DNA of 64,000 nt from an uncultured Kordia sp. (GTDB lineage Bacteria; Bacteroidota; Bacteroidia; Flavobacteriales; Flavobacteriaceae). Under the pieces are notes generated by a model. That model was not told the origin of the DNA. It saw nothing but the letters and a program-made list of their open reading frames with translations, and made no database searches. Where the stretch lies: NCBI RefSeq assembly GCF_947489565.1, contig NZ_CANLEA010000014.1, positions 62,001 to 126,000 of the forward strand. The letters run 5' to 3'. This document shows positions 7,754 through 16,501 of the stretch, one piece after another (the stretch's first letter is position 1; every line of letters starts with the position of its first letter). Made by a program: the position numbers and the translations under genes.

Positions 7754-9314
7754 CTTTATTAACCAGTTCTTGTGACACATAGCCTCTAATTAAATCTCCT
7801 GTCATTACTGCAGCTCTTCCATGTCTATTCAAAACAATATCAGGCTGATTCTTATTTAATTGTACATATAACCAATTTGAAGAATCATTTAAGACAGTTA
7901 ATTTTGTACCTGTTGGTAAATCTGCTAAAATTTGTGAGTTAACTGATTGCCCAGTTCTTAAAGCTGCTAAAGGTGTATTATGAATTGTCCCTGGCCATTG
8001 AACAGGTAAATCCAGTGTATCAGCTCCTGTAGAATTTTTTGAAGTATTCCAAATGGATGCAGCTTTCATAAACGTTGGACTAGGCAAATCTTTATCGAGA
8101 ACTTTGAAAGGAATTAAAGAATGTACTCCTTTTGCATTAGTTTCCCAACCCCATCTAACTGAACCATAATACATACCTTCTTGATTTCCTTTTATAGCTA
8201 AAGCAGTAGTTTCAAAAATTTGAGAAGAATTTTTACTCATATTGACACTTCCTACACTTGGAGCATCAGATATAATTGCATCTTGATTTCTTTTTTTCCC
8301 TGTTCCGTCAGTATAGTGAAAACCTAATTGATAAGTTGCATTTGCTGTTGGATCCAACCTAGTTAAACCAACATTTGTTGGATTAGCTGTAGAATTATTA
8401 TCCATAGGAGTATCTTGTAAAGTCTCTCCAGCATTCATTATTCTAGATCCGTATATAGGATTGTTTCTTGCTTTTAAGCGATCAATATGAGTTCCCTCAT
8501 TTGACACTCCTTGATCTGCCAAATTTGTTGCATCACCACTTTGGATAGCATGACCTTTATAAAAATTATCAGAATTTAAATAAAAAGGCGAACCATTATT
8601 AATTGCATGATGAGTTTGTGTAAGTCCAATCATTTCTGCATCTACTATGTTTTTTGGTTCAAACCTTAATACTATATCTAATCCTCTACGACCACCAGTT
8701 CCAGAAGTAAGCGCATAAGTATCATCATAAAATTTTCCAAAAGTTGTTTCTTGCATTGCCATCTGAACAACATTACTCTTTGCCTGTGCAGTTCTGACTG
8801 AGCTTCGAATTCCCAATCCCGCCGAACGATATTTAGACACAGCTTCTCCTCTAGCCGCTTTTTTGCCAAAAGTATCTGCTTCACTTTCCAAGCTTTTGTC
8901 ATCATTCACCATTACTCCTTTTTTCAAGGCTTTGGTCGGTTTTACAACACCTGCGCGTTGCTGTGCAATGTGTGTAAACTCGTGTCCAATTAAATTTTGA
9001 CCAGAAGTTGAACCTGGATTGAATTCTCCTGGTGCAAAATGTACTTGTTCGTTTTGTGTAAATGCACGCGCATTCATTTGAACCGCTTTCTGAGAATTTG
9101 TCTGTATGCCTACACTTGAAAAATCGTGTCCAAGCGAAGTTTCCATGTTAGACTGCAATTTGCTTGGCAAGCTTTTATGTTGCTTTCCAGAAGTAGATGG
9201 TGGTGAAAATTTTGTAGTATCGCCCACAGGCTTTACAAAAGAACTACCTTTCTTCTTCTGAATAATATTTTTTGTGCCTTTATCTTGATGTTGCTGCTTT
9301 TTCTCTGACTTCAT
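7737..9314 (-). CDS. DUF4157 (eCIS-core) protein with C-terminal SH3-like domain
   Basis: 525 residues. Residues 47-125 form a DUF4157 domain: LPSKLQSNMETSLGHDFSSV, NARAFTQNEQVHFAPGEFNP and the metal motif H111-E-F-T-H115 followed by IAQQR. DUF4157 is widespread in Bacteroidetes and often found with extracellular contractile injection systems, as effectors or accessory metallopeptidase-like domains. The N-terminal 45 residues are a disordered Lys/Gln/Ser tail. Residues ~180-440 are an unrecognised domain. Residues ~455-520 (QSVNSQILADLPTGTKLTVL...WLYVQL...GYVSQELV) look like a bacterial SH3 module. No contractile injection genes are visible here. Confidence 0.8.
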   Translation of the reverse strand: MKSEKKQQHQDKGTKNIIQKKKGSSFVKPVGDTTKFSPPSTSGKQHKSLPSKLQSNMETSLGHDFSSVGIQTNSQKAVQMNARAFTQNEQVHFAPGEFNPGSTSGQNLIGHEFTHIAQQRAGVVKPTKALKKGVMVNDDKSLESEADTFGKKAARGEAVSKYRSAGLGIRSSVRTAQAKSNVVQMAMQETTFGKFYDDTYALTSGTGGRRGLDIVLRFEPKNIVDAEMIGLTQTHHAINNGSPFYLNSDNFYKGHAIQSGDATNLADQGVSNEGTHIDRLKARNNPIYGSRIMNAGETLQDTPMDNNSTANPTNVGLTRLDPTANATYQLGFHYTDGTGKKRNQDAIISDAPSVGSVNMSKNSSQIFETTALAIKGNQEGMYYGSVRWGWETNAKGVHSLIPFKVLDKDLPSPTFMKAASIWNTSKNSTGADTLDLPVQWPGTIHNTPLAALRTGQSVNSQILADLPTGTKLTVLNDSSNWLYVQLNKNQPDIVLNRHGRAAVMTGDLIRGYVSQELVNKDASYR

Positions 9315-9487
9315 AAACTTTAGCTTTTATTCTGATTTTCACAGAATTAATACGTTTACAAGTTACTAATTGCACAAAAAATAGCACAGGGGAAAAACAC
9401 GGTATTTCCTGTCTTTACTTTACTTTTCATGAAATATTCACGTACTTTAGGTAGTGAAAAAATTCACATCTAAAAAAATGATGCATT

Positions 9488-11863
9488 TTGATTAAAGTAG
9501 ACAGACATAAAATTGCAATACCAGCTTTCTTTTCTTCTAAAGAATATGAACAGTTGCAGCAAGAAATTAATGATTTTTACAGCTTGCATAAAAACTCACG
9601 TGCACAACGTACGTTTACGGAAGGATATTTGCCAAATGAAGTTTCCGATATGCTAGCAGAACTCTTTGATCATAAATGTGCTTTTTGTGAATCGCATTTG
9701 CGGAGAGGAAAACCTGGTTATGAAAGTTACCTAAATCGTTTCCGCCCTACTAAAAATTCGCAAGGATTTGATACTAAAGAAATTGATCAAGATCATTATT
9801 GGTGGCTTACGTATGAATGGGAGAATTTATATATGATTTGTCATGCTTGCCAACGTTTTAAATCGAATGTATTTCCTGTAGAAGGCAAACGTGCTACGAT
9901 GAAAACATCGTACGATCAAATCTCAAAAAAGGAAAATGCTTTTTTAATTGATCCTTGTAACGAAGATCCTAGTCAGTTTTTTGATTTTAATCTTTCAACA
10001 TTAGAAATCATACCTAAACAAACATATTCATACCCTGACTTTTTATTAAAAAGTACAGACTTTTCAGAACAGCTGGAAGCCAATATACAAAGAGCTGAAG
10101 CCACTATACAAATTTTAGGGCTCAATCGTACGGATCTGATTGATGAACGAGAAAATATTGCCAGAGAAATACAAAAAGAACTCAATAGCTTACAAACAAT
10201 AGATGCACACTCAAAAACTATTGCCGAAGATTGGAATGAAATTATTATGGGAAAATCCCATAAAAATCATCTGGCATTCCGAAAAAAATATATAGATAAT
10301 GAGTTAAAAGATCCAGATCTTTTAGAAATTGTTTCAAATCTAATTAATCCCGCACGATCAGATTCTAAACAAAATCAACAACAGCAAAACATACAACAAC
10401 AAATGCCGCCAAGTCCTTCGGCACAACAAAATGTCAAAGGTGGAGATATTTTTGAATCTTTGTCTTTTCCGCTAGAAGAAACAGCAGAAGGAATGTCAAG
10501 AGATAAAACAAAACCACCAAAAACTAGGAAAGCAATATTTAATAAAAAGGACGATACGTATTACGCTAGCATTTTAAAGAATGTATATCTCGATCGCATT
10601 GAATTGAAGAATTTTAAATGTTTTTCTAATCTCACGATACAATTGCCTAGTTACGCTGATGATACTAGTGTAGAACCTTGGTTGGTTTTCTTAGGAGAAA
10701 ATGGTGTGGGAAAAAGTTCGGTGCTTAAAGCCATTGCCATTGCATTGATGGGACAAGAATATTTGGACGTTCTCGGAATTACGGTCAAAGATATTTTGAA
10801 ATATAATACCTATAGCGGACACATTAAAGTATTTGGAAAAGGCAATGAAGAAGTATATAGTGTAACATTCAATAAAAGAAAGAATGAAATTAAAGCGAGT
10901 ATTGAAAAACCGCCAGCCTTTATTATTGGGTATGGTTCTACACGTTTGTTGCCGATTGGGAATTTACAACCCGAAAAAGATCATCCGAGTTATTTAAAGA
11001 TTAAAAACTTATTTGATCCGTCAGTTTCGTTATCAAGTGCCAAAGAATGGTTTTTAAATACCAATCGAAAAACCTTTAATCAAGTGTCTAAAACACTGAA
11101 AAACTTGTTATTGTTAGACGATTTAGATTCCATCAAAAGAAGTCCAAAAAAGGGAGAAATTTTCATCAAATATCATAAATCGGGCGATAATATCAATATT
11201 GATCATTTGAGCGATGGTTATAAGTCCATTTTTGCAGTAGCTATTGATATGATTTATACGCTTTCGCAAGAAAATGTCGTGTACGAATTGGCAGAAGGTA
11301 TTGTCTTGATTGATGAAATTGGCACACATTTACATCCGCGTTGGAAAATGGAAATTATTGAACGTTTACGCAATACATTCCCTAAAATTCAATTCATCAT
11401 TACCACACATGAACCTTTGTGTTTGCGTGGTTTAAAAGAACATGAAGTCGTCGTTTTAAAACGCGATGAAGAAAATGCGATTGTTGCTATAAGTGATTTG
11501 CCTGATCCAAGTACGTTGCGAATTGATCAACTATTAACTTCCGAATATTTTGGATTGAATAGTACGATGGATTCTAAAACAGAAAAAGAATTTGAACGCT
11601 ATTATGAATTGCTTGCCATTGAAGAGACAGACAGAACAGCCGCAGAAATCGCAGAAATAGAAGCCTTACAAAAAGTGCTTCCACAAAAGAAACGTTTGGG
11701 ACAAGATGCTCGTGAAGATTTGATGTATCATGCCATTGACGAGTTGTTGGCTAAGAAAATGAAAAGTAAAAAACTTAAAATAGTTGACGACGATATTAAA
11801 CAAGAAACCATTTTAAAAGTACAAGATATTTGGAAAAATATCTCCGCAAAGAATAAATTATGA
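9488..11863 (+). CDS. HNH-like domain fused to SMC/ABC-type ATPase (PtuA-like, Septu-type defence)
   Basis: 791 residues. The start is TTG, because no in-frame ATG precedes MIKVDRHK; an ATG at 9478 opens only a five-codon frame (MMHFD, stop) overlapping it. Residues 60-130 form an HNH-like zinc domain (C64-x2-C67, NRFRP 82-87, HYWWLTYEWENLYMICHACQ with C118-x2-C121). A Gln-rich linker spans ~290-315. From ~365 comes an OLD/SMC-type ATPase: IELKNFKCFSNL, Walker A GENGVGKSS (403-411), signature LSDGYKS (574-580), Walker B GIVLIDEI (604-611), HLHPRW and the H-loop ITTHEP. The ATPase part resembles PtuA. The domain carries Arg84 where the partner nuclease has His. It overlaps the next gene by 4 bp. 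Confidence 0.85.
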   Translation: MIKVDRHKIAIPAFFSSKEYEQLQQEINDFYSLHKNSRAQRTFTEGYLPNEVSDMLAELFDHKCAFCESHLRRGKPGYESYLNRFRPTKNSQGFDTKEIDQDHYWWLTYEWENLYMICHACQRFKSNVFPVEGKRATMKTSYDQISKKENAFLIDPCNEDPSQFFDFNLSTLEIIPKQTYSYPDFLLKSTDFSEQLEANIQRAEATIQILGLNRTDLIDERENIAREIQKELNSLQTIDAHSKTIAEDWNEIIMGKSHKNHLAFRKKYIDNELKDPDLLEIVSNLINPARSDSKQNQQQQNIQQQMPPSPSAQQNVKGGDIFESLSFPLEETAEGMSRDKTKPPKTRKAIFNKKDDTYYASILKNVYLDRIELKNFKCFSNLTIQLPSYADDTSVEPWLVFLGENGVGKSSVLKAIAIALMGQEYLDVLGITVKDILKYNTYSGHIKVFGKGNEEVYSVTFNKRKNEIKASIEKPPAFIIGYGSTRLLPIGNLQPEKDHPSYLKIKNLFDPSVSLSSAKEWFLNTNRKTFNQVSKTLKNLLLLDDLDSIKRSPKKGEIFIKYHKSGDNINIDHLSDGYKSIFAVAIDMIYTLSQENVVYELAEGIVLIDEIGTHLHPRWKMEIIERLRNTFPKIQFIITTHEPLCLRGLKEHEVVVLKRDEENAIVAISDLPDPSTLRIDQLLTSEYFGLNSTMDSKTEKEFERYYELLAIEETDRTAAEIAEIEALQKVLPQKKRLGQDAREDLMYHAIDELLAKKMKSKKLKIVDDDIKQETILKVQDIWKNISAKNKL

Positions 11864-12759
11864 TTTTCATTGATAGAGCTTCGGTTGAAACTCCAGAGAT
11901 TCTTAAAGATGGAAGTGAAAAACTGAAGAAAGAATTAGAAGAAGCTATAAAGCATTACACAAATCCAGATCCAGAAAAACGAAAGAAAGCGTTTAAATTC
12001 AAAGTGTACGGTAACGCCAAAGTGAAAGAAGCTTTGATTAAAATGGGTAAAGGAAAATGTGCGTATTGCGAAAGCGATATTTTGGCAACATACGTTGGTG
12101 ATATTGAACATTTTCGACCAAAAGGAGAAATTGAAGAACTGAAAGCCACTGGCAATTCAAAACCAGGCTATTATTGGTTGGCTGCCGATTGGGAGAATTT
12201 GTTGTTTTCCTGTAGAAACTGCAATCAGAAATCCAAACAAGCAACCGCATTTGTAGAAGAAGCAAAAAGCATGGGGAAAATGAATCAGTTTCCGTTATTT
12301 GATGAAACCAAGCGTGTGCGTTCTCCTGAAGGCGATTTTAAAGGCGAAGAAAAAGTACGTTTGTTATTGAATCCATGTATTGAAAACCCTGAAGATTATT
12401 TTAAATACGATATTGAATCAGGTGTTATGAAACCCAAAAAGCGCAAAAAGTTTTTAAAACAACGTGCCTTATCTTCTATTAAAGTATTTGCCTTGCAACG
12501 TGTTCCTTTAGTGATGGAACGAGAAAAAAGAGCCATTTTGATTAGTGCGCAAATGCAACGTGTAGAAGAAGCTTTTGTCAATTATAATGACTTCATCAAC
12601 GATCCGCAACGCTCTGAACGATTTGCCAAAGTACTCCAACGCGAAATGGAAACGTTACAAGGTTTTTTAGATCCTACACAAGAATATTTAGGCATTGCCA
12701 GACAAATGATTGGGCATTTTATGATGAAGAATTTTCAAGTGGATATCAATGCGGCTTGA
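11860..12759 (+). CDS. HNH endonuclease (PtuB-like, Septu-type defence)
   Basis: 299 residues, beginning inside the ATPase gene's ATGA overlap. Residues 64-150 hold a full HNH core of the retron/Septu type: CAYCE (C67, C70), DIEHFRPKG (His84), YYWLAADWENLLFSCRNCNQ (C118, C121, N122) and the closing FPLFDE. The C-terminal ~130 residues are a helical extension with DPTQEYLGIARQMIGHFM. In Septu, the PtuB nuclease acts with the PtuA ATPase against phage; that role is carried over here by family and gene order, not shown. The catalytic residues look intact. Confidence 0.85.
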   Translation: MIFIDRASVETPEILKDGSEKLKKELEEAIKHYTNPDPEKRKKAFKFKVYGNAKVKEALIKMGKGKCAYCESDILATYVGDIEHFRPKGEIEELKATGNSKPGYYWLAADWENLLFSCRNCNQKSKQATAFVEEAKSMGKMNQFPLFDETKRVRSPEGDFKGEEKVRLLLNPCIENPEDYFKYDIESGVMKPKKRKKFLKQRALSSIKVFALQRVPLVMEREKRAILISAQMQRVEEAFVNYNDFINDPQRSERFAKVLQREMETLQGFLDPTQEYLGIARQMIGHFMMKNFQVDINAA

Positions 12760-13085
12760 CTTCGACTTCGCTCAGTCCGCGCCATGGTTTTATGTATTAA
12801 TTTAAAAGTACTCCAATTTGATGATTTTGGTGTTCGCTTTTGCTCTATATGCCTTTTTGTTGTTTTGAATTTCAATTGTCATTCCTGCGTAGGCAGGAAT
12901 CCATACAAATTTTTATAGTAGATTTCACATCAAGCGCGAAATGACACTCGTCCTATTTAATAAGTATTTTTTTACTGATGAGATACTGAATCAAGTTCTG
13001 CATGACGTTTCAGAAAATTCTAAAGCAAAGCGTGTCTAACATTCTAAAAGCGAAGCAAGTCTAAAAAGCAAAGCGCGTCTAAACA
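12760..13085. repeat. gap filled with four dispersed repeat types
   Basis: No gene is visible in 326 bp. It holds CGACTTCGCTCAGTCCG (about 12772), the inverted unit GTCATTCCTGCGTAGGCAGG (12878-12897), GATACTGAATCAAGTTCTGC ATGACG (about 12981-13006) and a cluster of AAAGCAAAGCGTGTCTAA / AAAAGCGAAGCAAGTCTAA units (13019-13083). All resemble widespread bacterial intergenic palindromic or dispersed repeats. They sit between the defence pair and holA. Confidence 0.75.
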
Positions 13086-14090
13086 CTAATTCATAATCTT
13101 CACCATCAATTCTTTCAGCAAATCGCCATTGGATAAGTTTGTCGCACCAACTCCTTTACTTTTAACATCCATTTCACGTAAAGTTGCCACAATACCGCTC
13201 ACTTTTTTCATAGGATAATTGCGCGCAGCAGCTTGATATTCTTTAACAAAATATGGATTGATACGCAATGCAGAAGCTACATTTCGAGGATTTTGATCGC
13301 GCAAACCATGATATTGCAATAATTGTGAAAAGAAATTAAACAGCAACGAAACCGTAACTACTGTCGGATTGTCTTTTGGATTTTCTGAGAAATACGTAAT
13401 AATTCGGAATGCCTTTTTTACATCTCTATCGCCAATGGCTTTTCGCAACTCAAAATTGTTGTAATCTTTGCTGATTCCGATGTTTTCTTCAATGATTTCT
13501 GGAGTAATTTCGCTTCCTTTTGGTAAAATCAGTTGTAATTTTTCAAGTTCATTATTGATTTTACTCAGATTCGTTCCTAAAAACTCCACCAACATTTGCG
13601 CGGCTTTCGGTGTAATTTGATATTTCTTACCTCCTAAAACTCTTCGAATCCAATCGGCTACTTGATTCTCATACAACTTCTTACTTTCGTAAATGATTCC
13701 GCTTTTAGCAGCAGCTTTGTACAATTTTTTATTCTTAGCAATCTTTTTGTATTTATAACAAATCACTAAAACCGTGGTTGGTTGCGGATTTTCAAAATAG
13801 CTAACTAGTTTATCAATCGTACGCGATAAATCTTGTGCTTCTTTTACAATCACAACTTGGCGTTCTGCCATCATCGGATAGCGTTTTGCATTGGCAACAA
13901 TATCATCTACAGAAACATCGCGTCCGTACAATACCATTTGATTGAATCCTTTTTCTTCTTCTGCCAACACATTCTTTTCAATATATTCAGCAATTTTATC
14001 GACATAATAGGCTTCTTCACCCATTAAAAAGTAAATAGGTTTGATGTTTCCTTTCTGTATATCGATGACGATTTGTTTAGCTTCTTCCAT
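13086..14090 (-). CDS. holA: DNA polymerase III subunit delta
   Basis: 334 residues from ATG 14090 (MEEAKQIVIDIQKGN); a longer frame exists but the extension is not family-like. Matches HolA: PIYFLMGEEAYYVDKIAEYI at the N-terminus, then YPMMAERQVVIVKEAQDL, TTVLVICYKYKKIAKNKKLY and the C-terminal helical collar domain with SDLLLK-like NGDLLKELMVKI. Delta opens the beta clamp during clamp loading at the replication fork. It is divergent from the HsdR_N-like gene, 59 bp apart, an arrangement common in Flavobacteriia. Confidence 0.92.
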   Translation of the reverse strand: MEEAKQIVIDIQKGNIKPIYFLMGEEAYYVDKIAEYIEKNVLAEEEKGFNQMVLYGRDVSVDDIVANAKRYPMMAERQVVIVKEAQDLSRTIDKLVSYFENPQPTTVLVICYKYKKIAKNKKLYKAAAKSGIIYESKKLYENQVADWIRRVLGGKKYQITPKAAQMLVEFLGTNLSKINNELEKLQLILPKGSEITPEIIEENIGISKDYNNFELRKAIGDRDVKKAFRIITYFSENPKDNPTVVTVSLLFNFFSQLLQYHGLRDQNPRNVASALRINPYFVKEYQAAARNYPMKKVSGIVATLREMDVKSKGVGATNLSNGDLLKELMVKIMN

Positions 14091-14149
14091 TGTTTTGACA
14101 AATGCGAAATTGTATTGGTTTTCGACGCACGAATCGTTAGTTTTGTGCC

Positions 14150-14596
14150 ATGGAACTCTTGAATTTTCCAAAATATTCGTTCCGCTTCAAAAATAGGGAA
14201 AATAAAATCTATATTTTTGATGCTATTCGGAAAAAGTTTGTGGTGTTAACTCCTGAAGAATGGGTTCGACAGCATACCGTGCAGTTTCTAATCCAAGAAA
14301 AAAACTATCCAATCAGCCTGATTAATGTAGAGAAAGAACTCATATTCAACGATTTAAAAAAGCGATATGATATTGTGATTTTTAATTCGGATGGAAGTAT
14401 TTTTTTGGTGGTCGAATGTAAACGCAGTAAAATTACGATCAATCAACAAACATTTGATCAAATTGCACGTTATAATATGATTTTAAATGCAGAATATTTA
14501 ATGGTGACCAACGGATTGAACCATTATTATTGTACGATGGATTATGAAGCGCAACAGTATCATTTTTTAAGGGAAATTCCAGATTATAAAAAATAG
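14150..14596 (+). CDS. HsdR_N-like PD-(D/E)XK nuclease-fold protein
   Basis: 148 residues matching the small 'type I restriction enzyme R protein N-terminal domain' family (HSDR_N_2). The nuclease core is visible as E62, D74 in KRYDIVIFNSDG, and E89-C-K91 in IFLVVECKRSKI, followed by QIARYNMILNAEYLMVTNG. It is a solitary conserved protein of Flavobacteriia beside holA, not part of a restriction system: no HsdM or HsdS is nearby. Its role is unknown but the nuclease residues appear intact. Confidence 0.8.
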   Translation: MELLNFPKYSFRFKNRENKIYIFDAIRKKFVVLTPEEWVRQHTVQFLIQEKNYPISLINVEKELIFNDLKKRYDIVIFNSDGSIFLVVECKRSKITINQQTFDQIARYNMILNAEYLMVTNGLNHYYCTMDYEAQQYHFLREIPDYKK

Positions 14597-14616
14597 TAAA
14601 AAGAATCATTTTCAGC

Positions 14617-15609
14617 ATGAACATCGCCGTCGTCATACTCAATTGGAATGGAAAACAGTTATTGGAACAGTTTTTACCAAAGGTATTGGCATTTTCCAAT
14701 GATGCTACTATTTATGTGGCTGATAACGCTTCCGCAGATGATTCCATAGCCTATGTAAAGGATAATTTTCCAACGGTGAAAATCATACAAAATGCTGAAA
14801 ATGGCGGCTATGCCAAAGGTTATAATGATGCGTTGCCATTTGTGGAGGAAGAAATTTTCTGTCTATTAAATTCTGATATTGAAGTTACTGAAAACTGGCT
14901 CGCTCCTATTCAATCGGAATTTGAAGCAACTCTTGAAACGGCGATCATTCAACCGAAAATTCTAGATTTTAAACAAAAAACACATTTTGAATATGCTGGT
15001 GCTGCTGGCGGATTCATTGATAAGTATGGATACCCATTCTGCCGCGGACGTATTTTCCACACCTTAGAAGAAGATACTGCACAATACAATGATGCTATAG
15101 AAATCTTTTGGGCTTCTGGCGCTTGTTTATTCATCCGAAAACATGTTTTTTCTGTATTGAATGGTTTTGACGAAGACTTTTTTGCGCATCAAGAGGAAAT
15201 TGATTTATGCTGGCGCGCGTTTAATAAAGGGTATAAAGCTAAATATATTGCAGAAAGTGTAGTGTATCATGTTGGTGGTGCTACATTGGATAGCGCAAAT
15301 CCTAGAAAAACGTATTTGAATTTTAGAAACTCCTTGTGTATGTTGGCGAAGAATCTTCCGAAAGGAAAATTAGTTCCCATTATCTTTTCGCGTTTGGTGT
15401 TGGACGGAATTGCGGGAATTCAGTTTTTAATCAAATTCAAATTCAAGCATTTCTTTGCCATTATCAAAGCTCATTTTCACTTTTATGGTCGCTTGTTAAA
15501 GATGGTTAAAAAGCGTGAAAAGGTGCAACAAAAAAAGTATTTTGGTCAGAAATCTATTGTCTATTCCTATTTTATAAAAGGGAAAAAACGATATTCTGAC
15601 TTACTTTAA
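14617..15609 (+). CDS. family 2 glycosyltransferase
   Basis: 330 residues. GT2/GT-A motifs in order: IAVVILNWNGKQLLEQFLP at the N-terminus, YVADNASADDSI, the donor/metal site CLLNSDIEV, and the acceptor-side GFDEDFFAHQEEIDLCWRAF. This is the rhamnosyltransferase-like branch that adds a sugar to a lipid-linked or surface glycan. The C-terminal ~60 residues are basic and amphipathic, suggesting peripheral membrane association. It starts 20 bp after the HsdR_N-like gene and its stop directly abuts the next start. Confidence 0.88.
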   Translation: MNIAVVILNWNGKQLLEQFLPKVLAFSNDATIYVADNASADDSIAYVKDNFPTVKIIQNAENGGYAKGYNDALPFVEEEIFCLLNSDIEVTENWLAPIQSEFEATLETAIIQPKILDFKQKTHFEYAGAAGGFIDKYGYPFCRGRIFHTLEEDTAQYNDAIEIFWASGACLFIRKHVFSVLNGFDEDFFAHQEEIDLCWRAFNKGYKAKYIAESVVYHVGGATLDSANPRKTYLNFRNSLCMLAKNLPKGKLVPIIFSRLVLDGIAGIQFLIKFKFKHFFAIIKAHFHFYGRLLKMVKKREKVQQKKYFGQKSIVYSYFIKGKKRYSDLL

Positions 15610-16443
15610 ATGCATTCATTACAAAAGACAATCTTTCTCGCATTCCTGTTTTTGAGCTTTCTTATTAAAGCGCAAGAACAATCTTCCCAAGCTGTTTTAG
15701 ATCAATATAATGAGCTTACCAATTATATACCTAAAAGTCTTGAAAATGATACTATTTACAATCCTGAAATTCGCATTTCAGAAGTAACTTTCAATTCAAT
15801 CATAAATACTAGACTTCATTATCGCTTAAAACATTTTGCGAAATTTACTCCAAAAGAAATTGCATGGATGGAAGAAAAAATCACAAAACTTGCCACTGCC
15901 TTACATGCAGAAGGAATGTATATTTTATTAGGTCAAAGAGGCGGTTATAAAGGTTGTATGGGAGAAAATAAGATAGAAAAAATTCATTTAAACACTATAA
16001 AAATTATCCGTTTGAATTTCTGTTATGGATGTCATGATAGTCATTATGATAAAGATTTTATCAAAATTTTCAATGCAAAAATGTATCAATTACTACAAAT
16101 CAAACCGCCTGATTACAAGACACGCCATTTTTACGGAACATTCAGAGGAAAAGGCGAACAACGTTCCAAAGTTGAATTGATATTAACTTATGAAAGAACA
16201 TTTACATTAAAGATTCAAAAAAAGAATACTATAGATTTTTCGGAAGGTTTGTGGGAGAATGAAAATGATACACTCATCTTAACATCAAAAAAAATTACAT
16301 CTTCAAATGATGGAAATAGTCTGGTTTCTAATGGAAATTGGCTTGAATTGAACGCTGTAAAGTTTCGATTAAAATCTCGACTTAAAAGAAGTAAATTAAT
16401 CTCACTTGAACCTAAAAAGTGGAAATTGAAAAAAGTTTTATAG
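15610..16443 (+). CDS. secreted protein, unknown function
   Basis: 277 residues with signal peptide MHSLQKTIFLAFLFLSFLIK before AQEQSS. The start codon follows the glycosyltransferase stop without a gap. The mature part has a conserved-looking central stretch (KYKGCMG-like GGYKGCMGENK, NFCYGCHDSHYDKDF). The latter contains C-Y-G-C-H, a CxxCH heme c consensus, but only one and in a helical context, so heme binding is uncertain. C-terminal half beta-rich. Family not recognised. Confidence 0.65.
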   Translation: MHSLQKTIFLAFLFLSFLIKAQEQSSQAVLDQYNELTNYIPKSLENDTIYNPEIRISEVTFNSIINTRLHYRLKHFAKFTPKEIAWMEEKITKLATALHAEGMYILLGQRGGYKGCMGENKIEKIHLNTIKIIRLNFCYGCHDSHYDKDFIKIFNAKMYQLLQIKPPDYKTRHFYGTFRGKGEQRSKVELILTYERTFTLKIQKKNTIDFSEGLWENENDTLILTSKKITSSNDGNSLVSNGNWLELNAVKFRLKSRLKRSKLISLEPKKWKLKKVL

Positions 16444-16459
16444 AGCTATCCATAAAAAA

Positions 16460-16489
16460 CTGCCTAAAAAATAATATCTAATTAGGCAG
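16460..16489. terminator. bidirectional terminator
   Basis: CTGCCTAA (16460-16467) pairs with TTAGGCAG (16482-16489) between the convergent genes ending at 16443 and 16502. Confidence 0.75.
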
Positions 16490-16501
16490 CTTTCTAGTTT
16501 T

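Noticed and set aside
9488-12759. Retron reading of the HNH/ATPase pair
   Set aside because: Retron-Septu systems need a reverse transcriptase and msr/msd RNA; I see no RT motif (YxDD) gene nearby.
14150-14596. Type I restriction-modification system
   Set aside because: Only the small HsdR_N-like domain is present, with no methylase or specificity subunit; it is a solitary protein beside holA.
15988-16050. Heme c protein call from CYGCH in the 15610 gene
   Set aside because: A single CxxCH in an unrecognised protein is weak; kept only as a remark.
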